A DNA stretch of 64,000 nucleotides from Vibrio coralliilyticus ATCC BAA-450 (GTDB taxonomy: Bacteria; Pseudomonadota; Gammaproteobacteria; Enterobacterales; Vibrionaceae). The DNA lies in NCBI RefSeq assembly GCF_000176135.1, contig NZ_ACZN01000018.1, positions 1,042,984-1,106,983 on the forward strand, written 5' to 3'. How positions within the stretch are numbered: position 1 is the stretch's first letter; each line of letters starts with the position of its first letter. The notes below the pieces were generated by a model that searched no databases, was not told where the DNA came from, and saw only the letters and a list, made by a program, of their open reading frames with translations. Positions 41,812 to 51,150 of the stretch are shown here, one piece after another. Position numbers and translations under genes: made by a program.

Positions 41812-43683
41812 TTAAACAATAAACTTGTTCAGTATTGCATCTTGCTCTCGGACATTTTCCGTCTGTACCTGCATGGCAATATTGGCGTTTTCTGCGGAGT
41901 CGGCTACCTGTGTCGACAGATCTTTGATCTTCACCGTATTGCTGTTGATCTCTTCCGCCACCAAGCTCTGCTCTTCTGCCGCAGAAGCAATCTGCATGTT
42001 CATGTCAGTAATGCTCTGAATCGCATCACGAATGCGTTGCAAGGATTCATTTGCCGCTTGAGCTTTATCCACCGCATCCACCGCTGTGTTCTTGCTTTCA
42101 TGCATTGCTGCTGACACTGAGCTTGCGCCCGCTTGTAGCTGCTCAATCATACTGCGGATTTCAGTTGTCGATTCCTGAGTACGCTGCGCGAGCGTTCGAA
42201 CTTCATCCGCTACAACTGCGAAACCTCGACCAGACTCACCAGCACGTGCTGCCTCAATTGCCGCATTCAAGGCTAGCAGGTTCGTTTGATCGGCAATGTC
42301 GTTAATCACTTTAAGGATGGTTTCGATGTTCGCTGTCGCAGATTCCAGACCTTGTACTTCTTCAACCGCTTGATCGATTCGCGCCGACAATGCATCAATC
42401 GATGACGTGGTAGCACTCACCACTGAAGAGCCTTGTTGTGTTGCTTCATCGGCGTCTTTCGCTGCACCAGCGGCGCCTTGAGCGTTATTTGCAACTTCTG
42501 TTGCCGTCACAGCCATTTCGTTCATCGCTGTAGCAAGCTGCTCAAGCTCCTGCAGTTGGCTACGCATCGCTTCTGCTGACTCTTGTGAGCCCTGAACCGT
42601 CATTTCAGTCCCGCGCAGAATTTCAGCACCAATCGCTTTCGACTGCTGAATCTGCTTCTGCAAGGTCTCAGTAAAGGTATTGAAGCCTTCTGCCAGCTCA
42701 GCAAACTCTTTGTCAGTGTTCGTATCCAAACGTTTGGTTAAGTCACCCTGACCGGAAGCGACATCTTTGATCGCTTCATTAAGTGTACCTAGAGGGCGCA
42801 TCAGGAACTTAATCAGGAAGCTCAGTACCACAACACTCAATACAACACTGATTACTGCGTATAGAATCGAGCTGCTACGCATATCGTCAATAGCCGCAAA
42901 CGCAATACTCTCATCAACAATTGCACCGATATACCAGTTTTCACTTGGTACTTTGGTAAAGTGGATAAGGTATGACTGACCATCTTTTTCTATACGCTGG
43001 TTGCCTTCTTTAATGCTAGCTTCTGGCAAATAAGTGGAAAGATTTTGGCCATTATTCTTGGCATCAGGGTGAGCGATGGTTGTACCGTCAGCGGTGATAA
43101 TAAACAAATACCCCGCATCGAGCAGATTAGCGCTATTAACTAAATCCGCTAAGCCTGTCAGTTCTAAATCATAAAACATGGCTGCGGTAAACTGGCCGTT
43201 GTCTCGAACAGGTGTACCGATAGAAATGATGACTTTCTTCGAGGAAACATCAACATAAGGCGCTGTGACTACAAGCTTGCCTTGGGCTTTAGCATCTTTA
43301 TACCAAGGTCGGACACGCGGATCATAATCAGGACCAGCTTCCCAGCCATCATCATTTTCTACAACAAAACCATCCGCTTCATAGCCATATCCTACAGCCA
43401 AGAAGCTACCTTTCAGGTTTGGTTTCTCAAGAATATCTTTAACGCGTGCTTTGTTTTGAGGGTCAAGTTCAATAACCTCGGTAGTGGATTGAGCAAGAGA
43501 CTTCTTACTCTCCATTTCTGAAGTGACGGTGTTTTTTACCCCTTTCACCATCTCAATTAGACTGGTATCGACCAAGTCCTCTACTTCATCCTTTACTGTA
43601 TTAAGTTGTTGCACCGAAAGTAACACAACGGTTACTAACAGCAATGCTGATGATGCAGCAACGATCTTTTGACTAAATCTCAT
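41812..43683 (-). CDS. Methyl-accepting chemotaxis protein with a double-Cache sensor
   Basis: ATG 43683 with GAGG upstream gives 623 residues; TTG 43695 is less likely. It has a membrane helix at about 8-28, a periplasmic dCache domain (about 35-270), a second helix near 275-300, HAMP, and a signalling domain with the N-L-L-A-L-N-A-A-I-E-A-A-R-A-G hairpin tip. The sensor has D-P-R-V-R-P-W-Y, then A-P-Y-V-D and F-Y-D-L, the pattern of amino-acid-binding dCache domains; an amino-acid ligand is inferred. There is no CheR-tether pentapeptide at the C-terminus. Confidence 0.93.
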   Translation of the reverse strand: MRFSQKIVAASSALLLVTVVLLSVQQLNTVKDEVEDLVDTSLIEMVKGVKNTVTSEMESKKSLAQSTTEVIELDPQNKARVKDILEKPNLKGSFLAVGYGYEADGFVVENDDGWEAGPDYDPRVRPWYKDAKAQGKLVVTAPYVDVSSKKVIISIGTPVRDNGQFTAAMFYDLELTGLADLVNSANLLDAGYLFIITADGTTIAHPDAKNNGQNLSTYLPEASIKEGNQRIEKDGQSYLIHFTKVPSENWYIGAIVDESIAFAAIDDMRSSSILYAVISVVLSVVVLSFLIKFLMRPLGTLNEAIKDVASGQGDLTKRLDTNTDKEFAELAEGFNTFTETLQKQIQQSKAIGAEILRGTEMTVQGSQESAEAMRSQLQELEQLATAMNEMAVTATEVANNAQGAAGAAKDADEATQQGSSVVSATTSSIDALSARIDQAVEEVQGLESATANIETILKVINDIADQTNLLALNAAIEAARAGESGRGFAVVADEVRTLAQRTQESTTEIRSMIEQLQAGASSVSAAMHESKNTAVDAVDKAQAANESLQRIRDAIQSITDMNMQIASAAEEQSLVAEEINSNTVKIKDLSTQVADSAENANIAMQVQTENVREQDAILNKFIV

Positions 43684-43835
43684 AGTGTCCCTCAAAGATT
43701 AATTCGTTTTTTAATTTATAGTTGTTATGTCGTATCTATTATTATCGTCCTAACCACAGCAGACTTAAGAAATTTCTTACAAAATTCATACTTTGTAAAA
43801 CAATCTTTTAAAAAGTATATACCGTTTGCGCAAAT

Positions 43836-43870
43836 AAAAAGCCTCAAAGCGAAAGCTTTGAGGCTTTTTA
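43836..43870 (-). terminator. Terminator downstream of the AI-2E/PerM-family gene
   Basis: AAAAAGCCTCAAAGC, tetraloop GAAA, GCTTTGAGGCTTTTTA. It has a 15-base stem and T-runs on both strands. It ends the minus-strand transcription from 44969. Confidence 0.92.
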
Positions 43871-43892
43871 TTTGATGAAATTGTAATTTGGC

Positions 43893-44969
43893 CTATCCGG
43901 GGTGTGAATAGACTTCGTCTTCGTCGTTACTTGGCAGAGCATTCCACACCGCTTTCACTAAGGTTGCTAACGGGATAGCAAAGAACACGCCCCAGAAGCC
44001 CCACAACCCTCCAAAGACCAGTACGGCAACAATGATAGCAACTGGATGCAAGTTCACCGCTTCAGAGAACAGAACCGGAACCAGAACATTTCCATCCAGG
44101 GCCTGAATGATGCCATAGGCAATCAGCAGCCAATAGAATTGAGGAGTCAGCCCCCACTGGAACAAGCCAACCATTGCCACAGGTACTGTTACCGCAGCCG
44201 CACCGATATACGGAATCAACACAGATAGACCGACTGCAACAGCAAGTAGTACCGAATAGCGCAAATCTAAAATTGCGAATGTCACATAACTCACACCGCC
44301 GACAATCAGAATTTCCATCACTTTGCCGCGAATATAGTTAGAGATTTGATCGTTCATTTCATGCCAAACTTTGGTTGCCAGCTTACGGTTGCGCGGTAAT
44401 ACACCACTCGCCATGGCAATCATCTCTTGCTTATCTTTGAGCAGGAAAAACACCAGTAGTGGCACCAGAATCAAGTAAACCGCCAGTGTTGCAATGCTCA
44501 CTAAAGACGCTAGAGAACCCTTAACGACCGTCTCACCCATCACGATCACTTGGTTCTTCGCGTTGGTCACTAGCGATTCGACAATCTGGAAATTATCCAA
44601 TTCAGGATAACGTTGCGGTAACTCTGCAATCACCTTTTGCAGCCCAGTGTACATGGAAGGAATATCATTGATGAGATTGCCGACTTGCTGCCAAATCGTC
44701 GGGACCAGGCCAAATACCGCCACCATCATTAAGCTCGTAAAACCAAGAATAACCAAGATGACCGATAACGTTCTTGGAATACCCAAGCGGGACAACTGAG
44801 AAACAGGCCATTCCAATAAGTAAGCCAAAACAATCGCAACAAGCAAAGGCGCAATAAGATTGCCGAAGAAATAAATCGTGATAAAGCCGAAGAGCAGAAT
44901 CGCAACCAAGCTCACAGCATGTGGATCAGAAAAACGTCGCTTGTACCAACGACTCACCATCTCAAACAT
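43893..44969 (-). CDS. AI-2E/PerM-family permease
   Basis: A protein of 358 residues with about eight membrane helices and the family's long amphipathic region (about 85-145). Conserved patterns include L-I-P-Y-I-G-A-A-A-V-T-V-P and G-F-W-G-V-F-F-A-I-P-L-A. Family members export diverse small molecules or ions; the substrate here is unknown and the AI-2 label should not be read literally. The start overlaps the tusA-like gene by 8 bases. Confidence 0.88.
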   Translation of the reverse strand: MFEMVSRWYKRRFSDPHAVSLVAILLFGFITIYFFGNLIAPLLVAIVLAYLLEWPVSQLSRLGIPRTLSVILVILGFTSLMMVAVFGLVPTIWQQVGNLINDIPSMYTGLQKVIAELPQRYPELDNFQIVESLVTNAKNQVIVMGETVVKGSLASLVSIATLAVYLILVPLLVFFLLKDKQEMIAMASGVLPRNRKLATKVWHEMNDQISNYIRGKVMEILIVGGVSYVTFAILDLRYSVLLAVAVGLSVLIPYIGAAAVTVPVAMVGLFQWGLTPQFYWLLIAYGIIQALDGNVLVPVLFSEAVNLHPVAIIVAVLVFGGLWGFWGVFFAIPLATLVKAVWNALPSNDEDEVYSHPG

Positions 44970-45198
44970 TCGACAAGGTTCCTTTAGTCACTTGCAAACA
45001 GTAATAACTATCCAACTCTTCGCAGACCAACTCGAAGGATTGCTTAAGCAGGAAATGTTTTATATCTGACATAGAACTGGGGTCTGAAACATAAATGGTT
45101 GTTTGTTGTCCTTCACACAGCCCTTTAGTGTGACGCTTGGCAAGTAATAGTGCCATAGGGCAGCGCTCTTGACGCAAATCCAAAAGATTCAGTTCCAT
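44962..45198 (-). CDS. TusA/SirA-family sulfur carrier-like protein
   Basis: A protein of 78 residues of the TusA fold, with the C-P motif in L-R-Q-E-R-C-P-M-A-L-L-L-A-K (cysteine at about residue 13). Family members relay persulfide sulfur for tRNA thiolation or bind partner enzymes. It is coupled to the permease gene, as in other vibrios. Which sulfur pathway it serves cannot be told. Confidence 0.85.
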   Translation of the reverse strand: MELNLLDLRQERCPMALLLAKRHTKGLCEGQQTTIYVSDPSSMSDIKHFLLKQSFELVCEELDSYYCLQVTKGTLSNV

Positions 45199-45499
45199 TC
45201 TTCAGCCCGATGCTTATCATAGGAGGAATATTGTATAGTGTTTTTTTCCAAGCGTCAGTGCAAATACACCGATGCATCGAAAAGTTTCACTTTGACATAA
45301 CTCAATTCAATGGAACACTTTACACTCGATAGATGAATGATAGGCGCATAATTCACAAAACAGCAGCCAATCGACGGTGAAACCATCTCAGTAAAAGAGT
45401 GTCAAAAAGCTATACCTCCAGCCTGACACCGTTCATTATAACCAAATGACTCAGACTGAGTGGATAGACCAAATGATCATGGAGTATCACCAATAAAAT
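45199..45499. other. Divergent intergenic region between the tusA-like gene and bepA
   Basis: No gene is supported. A TTGACA at 45292-45297 could be a -35 for bepA but the -10 partner is weak. Nothing else distinctive is seen. Confidence 0.5.
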
Positions 45500-46954
45500 A
45501 TGTTTAGACGTACGCGCTCACTTGTCTGCTTATGCGTCGCAGCTTCGCTGGGTATACAGACACCAACCTACGCCAATACACTCGATTTACCTGATATTGG
45601 TACGGCAGCCAGTAGCACTTTGACCATAGATCAAGAGCTACAATACGGTGACGCCTACATGCGCATGCTGCGTAACAACCAGCCTATCGTCAATGACCCA
45701 GTTCTGAATGAATACATCGACAGCTTAGGCCATCAGTTGGTTGCTAGCGCCAGTGACGTAAAAACCCCGTTTACCTTCTTTATGATCCGTGACCGTAATA
45801 TCAACGCCTTCGCGTTTTTTGGTGGTTACGTAGCTCTGCATACCGGGCTATTTCTTCATGCCAAAAGTGAAAGCGAGTTGGCTTCCGTTGTCGCACACGA
45901 AATAGCGCACGTTACTCAACGCCACCTCGCACGCAGTATGGAAGAACAGGCAAGACGATCTCCCGCGACAATGGCGGCATTGGCAGGCTCACTGCTTCTC
46001 GCTATCGCTGCGCCTGAAGCGGGTATCGCAGCGATTACCGCAACCACTGCTGGTAATATTCAGGGCCAGATAAACTACACACGTAGTAACGAGAAAGAAG
46101 CCGATCGCTTTGGTATCGACACGCTAGCCAAAGCTGGGTTTGACGTCAATGCGATGCCACGTTTCTTCAGTCGCTTAGCCGATGAATACCGATACGCCAG
46201 TAAACCACCTCCAATGCTGCTGACGCACCCGCTGCCGGAAGATCGTATTACCGACAGTCGAGCGAGAGCGCAAAACTATCCGGCGAGAAGAATTGACCCA
46301 TCACTGAATTACAACCTTGCTCGCGCTCGTATTGTCGCCCGCTATGCTGGCATCAGTGCCAAAGCCGCCATGGATTGGTTGACTCGCACAGAGAAGAAAG
46401 CGCCAGCAAGCCTGAAATCTTCTTTCCAATATGGCCGAGCTCTGGTTCACTTAGACAACAATGAACTGGATGAAGCTAACACGATTTTACAATCCTTGAT
46501 CCAACAGCAACCGGACAACAACTTCTACCTAGACGCCATGTCCGATTTGTATATTGCGCAGAAAAAGGCTGGTGAAGCAGAGAAAATGCTGCAGACAGCG
46601 TTGAAAAGTAAGCCAAACAACGCCGTATTAACCATCAATTATGCTAATGCTTTGATGAAACAGGATAAAAATGCAGAAGCGGTTCGTGTCCTTCAGCGCT
46701 ACACCCATGACAATCCTAACGATGTGAATGGTTGGCATTTACTGTCTGAAGCCAGCATTCATCTTGGCCGAAGTGACGAAGACCTCGCTGCTCGCGCGGA
46801 AATTTTAGCTTTGAAAGCTAATTGGAATAAGGCGATTCAGTATTACACTCAAGCCAGTCAACTGGCCGAACTTGGCAGCTTAAAGCAAGCACGCTACGAT
46901 GCACGCATCGATCAGCTTATGGTTCAGCGCGATCGTTTTATGGCTCTACAATAA
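45500..46954 (+). CDS. bepA: Periplasmic M48 metalloprotease/chaperone BepA
   Basis: A protein of 484 residues with a signal peptide cleaved near T-Y-A/N. The zinc motif H133-E-I-A-H137 has its third ligand E198 in N-E-K-E-A-D-R, and the L-T-H-P loop follows. The C-terminal half (about 300-475) is TPR repeats. BepA checks outer-membrane protein assembly at the BAM and Lpt complexes. All catalytic residues are present. Confidence 0.94.
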   Translation: MFRRTRSLVCLCVAASLGIQTPTYANTLDLPDIGTAASSTLTIDQELQYGDAYMRMLRNNQPIVNDPVLNEYIDSLGHQLVASASDVKTPFTFFMIRDRNINAFAFFGGYVALHTGLFLHAKSESELASVVAHEIAHVTQRHLARSMEEQARRSPATMAALAGSLLLAIAAPEAGIAAITATTAGNIQGQINYTRSNEKEADRFGIDTLAKAGFDVNAMPRFFSRLADEYRYASKPPPMLLTHPLPEDRITDSRARAQNYPARRIDPSLNYNLARARIVARYAGISAKAAMDWLTRTEKKAPASLKSSFQYGRALVHLDNNELDEANTILQSLIQQQPDNNFYLDAMSDLYIAQKKAGEAEKMLQTALKSKPNNAVLTINYANALMKQDKNAEAVRVLQRYTHDNPNDVNGWHLLSEASIHLGRSDEDLAARAEILALKANWNKAIQYYTQASQLAELGSLKQARYDARIDQLMVQRDRFMALQ

Positions 46955-47002
46955 TGATGGAACGGATAGAACACCGTTCCCAATAACTCGGAGACTCAAC
47001 TT

Positions 47003-47347
47003 ATGTCAGTCGTGATTTATCACAACCCTCGTTGCTCAAAAAGCCGCCAAACCTTGGCACTTCTCGAAGAAAAAAATATCCAACCAGAAATCATCAAATA
47101 CCTCGACACACCACCGAGCGTGGCTGAGTTGAAGTCACTTTTCACACAACTCGGCCTAAATGATGTTCGCGCTATGATGCGTACTAAAGAAGACATCTAC
47201 AAAGAGCTCAATCTAGCAGATGCGACAGACGAACAACTATTCGAAGCCATGGCTGCTAATCCAAAACTGATTGAACGTCCAATTGTCGTTAGCAATGGTC
47301 AGGCAAAACATGGTCGTCCACCAGAGCAGGTTCTCGATATTCTATGA
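47003..47347 (+). CDS. arsC: ArsC-family reductase (arsenate reductase-like)
   Basis: A protein of 114 residues of thioredoxin fold, with N-P-R-C-S-K-S-R-Q giving the catalytic C10 and the R-P-I-V-V end typical of glutaredoxin-coupled ArsC. It lacks nearby ars genes, so arsenate may not be the real substrate. It overlaps the next gene by 4 bases. Confidence 0.88.
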   Translation: MSVVIYHNPRCSKSRQTLALLEEKNIQPEIIKYLDTPPSVAELKSLFTQLGLNDVRAMMRTKEDIYKELNLADATDEQLFEAMAANPKLIERPIVVSNGQAKHGRPPEQVLDIL

Positions 47348-47910
47348 GTTGCCAGATTGTCGTCCTTTATTACAGCCGACACGGTTCTACCCGCGCATTA
47401 GCGCGGCAAATTGCCAGAGGGATAGAATCTATCCCTCACTGCGAAGCCTTGATTCGTTCGGTTGAAGACATAGATGAAAGGCAACAAGCTCAAGATCCTG
47501 TAGTGACTTTAAATGAACTAAAAGCCTGTGATGGCCTAGCGATGGGTAGCCCGGTCTGGTTTGGCAACATGTCCGCATCACTCAAACACTTCTGGGACCA
47601 GACGACGTCTTTGTGGGTCTCTGGAGATTTGATCGATAAGCCTGCATGTGTCTTTAGCTCCTCTTCCAGTTTACATGGCGGGCAGGAAACGACATTGCAA
47701 ACCATGATGTTACCTCTGTTACACCACGGAATGATGATCTTAGGGATTCCTTACTCTGAGCCGACGCTGCATACCACGCAAACCGGTGGAACACCTTACG
47801 GCGCAACGTCTGTGACTCACGACGGGGCTTCACTCAGTCAAGATGAAATCGAACTGGCTCAACAACTCGGTAAACGCTTGGCGACCACTGCGTTAAAAAT
47901 GAAGGACTGA
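47344..47910 (+). CDS. NAD(P)H:quinone oxidoreductase, WrbA-like flavodoxin
   Basis: A protein of 188 residues. The FMN phosphate loop Y-Y-S-R-H-G-S-T is near the N-terminus, then G-S-P-V-W-F-G-N-M and S-S-S-S-L-H-G-G-Q-E-T-T. It is a cytoplasmic flavoprotein that reduces quinones by two electrons. The start overlaps the arsC-like stop, and the DUF2069 gene follows 3 bases later. Confidence 0.9.
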   Translation: MSCQIVVLYYSRHGSTRALARQIARGIESIPHCEALIRSVEDIDERQQAQDPVVTLNELKACDGLAMGSPVWFGNMSASLKHFWDQTTSLWVSGDLIDKPACVFSSSSSLHGGQETTLQTMMLPLLHHGMMILGIPYSEPTLHTTQTGGTPYGATSVTHDGASLSQDEIELAQQLGKRLATTALKMKD

Positions 47911-47913
47911 TGC

Positions 47914-48333
47914 ATGCAGGAAATGCAATCACAAACCAAACTATTCCGGCTTCTGGCGTTATGTGGAAACCTCGGTCTGCTTGCTTGGGTGGCCCTGTGG
48001 CAACTTAGCCTATCTCCTCACCCTCACATCAGCGGCATTACACTTGCCATTGCCTGGAGTATTCCTCTGCTGTTGCCGTTACCCGGCATTCTTGCTGGTA
48101 AACCGTACACACACGCTTGGGCCAACTTCGTGCTGATGCTGTACTTTCTGCATGCGTTAACCATTCTTTATATCGATGGTGGTGAGCGCTGGCTAGCAGG
48201 TATAGAACTAATCCTTACAGCAGCGGCCTTCGCCGGTAACATTCTTTATGCACGCTCCCGTGGTAAAGAGTTAGGGCTTAAGCTCAAACGGTTATCGAAA
48301 GTCGAAAAAGAAGAAAAAGAACGATTCGAATAA
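47914..48333 (+). CDS. DUF2069 small membrane protein
   Basis: A protein of 139 residues with four hydrophobic segments (about 12-32, 41-60, 65-85, 93-112) and a highly charged C-terminus. It matches the conserved inner-membrane DUF2069 family found beside arsC/wrbA-type genes. The function is unknown. The ATG at 47914 directly follows the wrbA-like stop. Confidence 0.82.
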   Translation: MQEMQSQTKLFRLLALCGNLGLLAWVALWQLSLSPHPHISGITLAIAWSIPLLLPLPGILAGKPYTHAWANFVLMLYFLHALTILYIDGGERWLAGIELILTAAAFAGNILYARSRGKELGLKLKRLSKVEKEEKERFE

Positions 48334-48363
48334 AAAAGGTCTGGCATTTGCCAGACCTTTTTC
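48332..48363. terminator. Bidirectional terminator between the DUF2069 and DUF2066 genes
   Basis: AAAAAAGGTCTGGC, loop ATTT, GCCAGACCTTTTT. The genes converge here. Confidence 0.92.
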
Positions 48364-48364
48364 G

Positions 48365-49585
48365 TTATTCAATTGCGTCTTCGAGCGCTTCTTGAACCTC
48401 TTCTGAATCTATCAATTCAGCTTCATGCTCTATTTCTGTCGCGGGAGCCCCTAACCATTCAAATGTCAGAATTTGCTCCGATGGAATGACAGCTGGAACC
48501 TCAACAGGAGTGTCAATATTCGGTTGCGCTCCACTGACCGAATCATCAGGCGATTCAATTTGTGGTTCGTCAATAACAACGGGTTGAGACTCAGTGCTAT
48601 TTTCCAGTTGAGTCACCTGCCCCATACGGCTGACTTCCTGCTCAAATTCCGCTTGAGAAGCCAACAGATGCACGTTGAACGTTACCTGATTACCTTGAAT
48701 CTTTAGAATATCCGTTGCGGCTACTGAGCTGAGTTTTTTCAGCTGTTTCTCTAACGTGAAAAAATCCACCGCATTATTTAACGAAGTAAAACGAACTTTC
48801 ACAGTTTCAGAAGACTCACTTGCAACGACTACTGCGCTCTTTCTCGCATAGTAGTCACTGATCTGGTTCACCATCTTAGTCGCAGAATCCGCACCGCTGT
48901 TTGAGCCAGATACTGGTGCTTGACGCGTTATACCAATCGTGGTGGGTTTTTGGTCGTACAAAGTCCAACGTAGCGAGTTACCCTGTACTCTCACAACCAA
49001 TACAGCATCAACAGGGTAACGTTGGCTTGCTTCACCAACAGGGCGCGCAAAACCGCCCCAAAGGTCAGAGGCAGCTACACCTGTAATATCATCAAAATCT
49101 CCAACTGGAACCGTCAGCGGTAGGCCGCGCTTTTCGGCTTCCACTTTCATCTGGCCAAGCACTGGTGAATCAGAATGTTCCCAGCTGATATTACGATCAT
49201 ATTGAGTCTCTTCAACCAACCAAACCAGCAGATTGGCGCGAGCAGCAGGCCAAATAGGTAATTGAGCCTGACTTAACAGAGAACGGATATGAGGCGCACT
49301 GAAACCCAAACGAAGTGTTTGCTGGCCATCAAGTTGCCCATAACTGATTTGCGAAAGGTACTGAGAGTTTTGTTTCAGAGCCTTTTGCACGACCTGATTT
49401 GATACCGCACTTTGATCGCCAGAAGCACGGACGATAATCTCTTTCATCCCATCCACACGAGCTTGGGCATCCGCATTTTCAACGCTTTGATCAAGTACAA
49501 TCTCTGTCTGATATAAATCTACATTGGTCAAAGCAGCGGCAGGGAATCCCACCAGCCCTAAAGCCAACAAAACTAAATGGCGCAT
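48365..49585 (-). CDS. DUF2066 protein, probably exported
   Basis: A protein of 406 residues with a short signal peptide cleaved near A-A-A-L. The conserved part is about residues 20-300, with W-P-A-A-R-A-N-L-L-V-W-L and W-G-G-F-A-R-P. The last 90 residues are acidic and proline-rich. The family is widespread in vibrios and relatives; no function is established as far as I know. Confidence 0.82.
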   Translation of the reverse strand: MRHLVLLALGLVGFPAAALTNVDLYQTEIVLDQSVENADAQARVDGMKEIIVRASGDQSAVSNQVVQKALKQNSQYLSQISYGQLDGQQTLRLGFSAPHIRSLLSQAQLPIWPAARANLLVWLVEETQYDRNISWEHSDSPVLGQMKVEAEKRGLPLTVPVGDFDDITGVAASDLWGGFARPVGEASQRYPVDAVLVVRVQGNSLRWTLYDQKPTTIGITRQAPVSGSNSGADSATKMVNQISDYYARKSAVVVASESSETVKVRFTSLNNAVDFFTLEKQLKKLSSVAATDILKIQGNQVTFNVHLLASQAEFEQEVSRMGQVTQLENSTESQPVVIDEPQIESPDDSVSGAQPNIDTPVEVPAVIPSEQILTFEWLGAPATEIEHEAELIDSEEVQEALEDAIE

Positions 49586-49736
49586 AGCTTTCCTAAGGTC
49601 AATTCTTCATTGCAGCTTCGGATGATAAGCAACTATCCAATCTTGAGCAACTAAAGGTCGGATTTATGTGTTTTGGCACCCTTAAACCATCACGCTTACT
49701 GATTGGTTAATTATTGTTTATTTGATCCACTTCAGA

Positions 49737-49752
49737 TTGCAAACGATTGCCA
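49737..49752. promoter_or_regulatory. PurR-like operator at the uraA promoter
   Basis: TTGCAAACGATTGCCA contains the core GCAAACGATTGC of a PurR site (consensus core GCAAACGTTTGC). It coincides with a -35-like TTGCAA (49737-49742), 16 bases before TAAAAT (49759-49764), so binding would block the promoter. Confidence 0.6.
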
Positions 49753-49834
49753 AGGTGATAAAATCCCGCGAATTTTATTTTTCTGTTGAGTATTTACCTA
49801 CTGCTCTTCGATTCACCACATAAAGGAATAAGCC

Positions 49835-51079
49835 ATGAAAAACGCCATTCAAGGTGCGCAGATGCTATTTGTCGCATTTGGGGCTCTCGTGTTGGTCCCA
49901 CTGCTGACAGGATTAGATCCTAGTGTCGCTCTATTTGGTGCAGGTGTCGGAACCCTTCTTTTCCAACTTGTTACTCGCCGCTCTGTTCCTATCTTCCTTG
50001 CCTCATCTTTTGCTTTTATTGCACCTATTCTTTACGGAGTTCAAACTTGGGGTGTACCTGCAACTATGGGTGGTCTAATGGCGGCCGGTTGTGTATACGT
50101 TGCAATGGGGGCGCTCATTAAAGTACGCGGTGTAGACATTATTCATAAGTTACTGCCGCCCGTTGTAGTCGGTCCGGTCATCATGGTGATTGGTTTAGGT
50201 CTCGCACCCGTCGCTGTGAACATGGCTCTCGGTAAAGTAGATGGGGCACAGGTCATTGATGCAAATGCCTCGCTGGTCATCTCAGTAGCCTCGTTGTTAA
50301 CAACTATCATTCTGAGTGTTTTCGCCAAAGGCTTCCTGAAGTTAACACCGATTCTGGGCGGTATCGTTGTCGGTTATGCGCTAAGCCTTAGTTACGGTAT
50401 CGTTGACTTTACGCCAGTCCATGAAGCAGCTTGGTTTGCATTACCAAACTTCACTACTCCGGAATTTAACATCAACGCCATCTTATTCATGATTCCCGTC
50501 GCCATTGCGCCTGCGGTTGAACACGTAGGAGATATGTTGGCAATCTCGAACGTAACAGGTAAGAACTACATCAAAAAGCCAGGATTGCATCGCACTATCG
50601 CAGGTGACGGGGTGGCAACCATTGCCGCTTCTATGGTTGGCGCACCGCCGAATACCACCTACTCAGAGGTAACGGGTGCGGTCATGCTGACTAAAGCGTT
50701 TAACCCTGTCATCATGACTTGGGCAGCAGTGAGCGCAATTGTCTTAGCACTGGTAGGTAAGCTTGGTGCGGTTTTACAAACCATTCCTATGCCTGTCATG
50801 GGCGGCATTATGATTCTGCTGTTTGGTTCAATTGCAACTGTCGGCTTAAACACACTTATTAAGAATAATGTCGACCTGCACAAATCCCGCAACCTAGTTA
50901 TCGTTGCGATCACCCTAGTATTTGGTATCGGCGGTATGGCTTTTGGTATTGGCGAATTTAGCCTGCAAGGCGTCAGCTTATGTGGCATCGTTGCAATACT
51001 ACTTAACCTCCTCCTTCCAAAAGATTTGGGCGAAAACCACGTCGTGGATAACGCTCAAATGGAAGACGAAGCCAAGTAG
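49835..51079 (+). CDS. uraA: Uracil permease
   Basis: A protein of 414 residues of the NCS2 family with 14 expected membrane helices. P-A-V-E-H-V-G-D-M carries the substrate-binding glutamate, and G-A-P-P-N-T-T-Y-S-E the second signature. It imports uracil with a proton. An AAAGGA site precedes ATG 49835. No upp gene is adjacent, unlike the E. coli upp-uraA operon. Confidence 0.93.
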   Translation: MKNAIQGAQMLFVAFGALVLVPLLTGLDPSVALFGAGVGTLLFQLVTRRSVPIFLASSFAFIAPILYGVQTWGVPATMGGLMAAGCVYVAMGALIKVRGVDIIHKLLPPVVVGPVIMVIGLGLAPVAVNMALGKVDGAQVIDANASLVISVASLLTTIILSVFAKGFLKLTPILGGIVVGYALSLSYGIVDFTPVHEAAWFALPNFTTPEFNINAILFMIPVAIAPAVEHVGDMLAISNVTGKNYIKKPGLHRTIAGDGVATIAASMVGAPPNTTYSEVTGAVMLTKAFNPVIMTWAAVSAIVLALVGKLGAVLQTIPMPVMGGIMILLFGSIATVGLNTLIKNNVDLHKSRNLVIVAITLVFGIGGMAFGIGEFSLQGVSLCGIVAILLNLLLPKDLGENHVVDNAQMEDEAK

Positions 51080-51083
51080 AATC

Positions 51084-51119
51084 GAAAAAGGGTTGATGTA
51101 TGGACATCAACCCTTTTTA
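51084..51119. terminator. Bidirectional terminator between uraA and ybaK
   Basis: AAAAAGGGTTGATG, then CATCAACCCTTTTT, with loop TATGGA. The flanking genes converge. Confidence 0.92.
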
Positions 51120-51150
51120 AAAGAACCTATCAGACGATAAGAATCGCTCG

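Noticed and set aside
43893..44969. Quorum-sensing AI-2 exporter
   Set aside because: The family name is historical and members have varied substrates; no lsr or luxS-type genes lie nearby.
47003..47347. Arsenic resistance operon
   Set aside because: Only a lone ArsC-family gene is present, without arsR, arsB or acr3; its neighbours are a WrbA-like gene and DUF2069.
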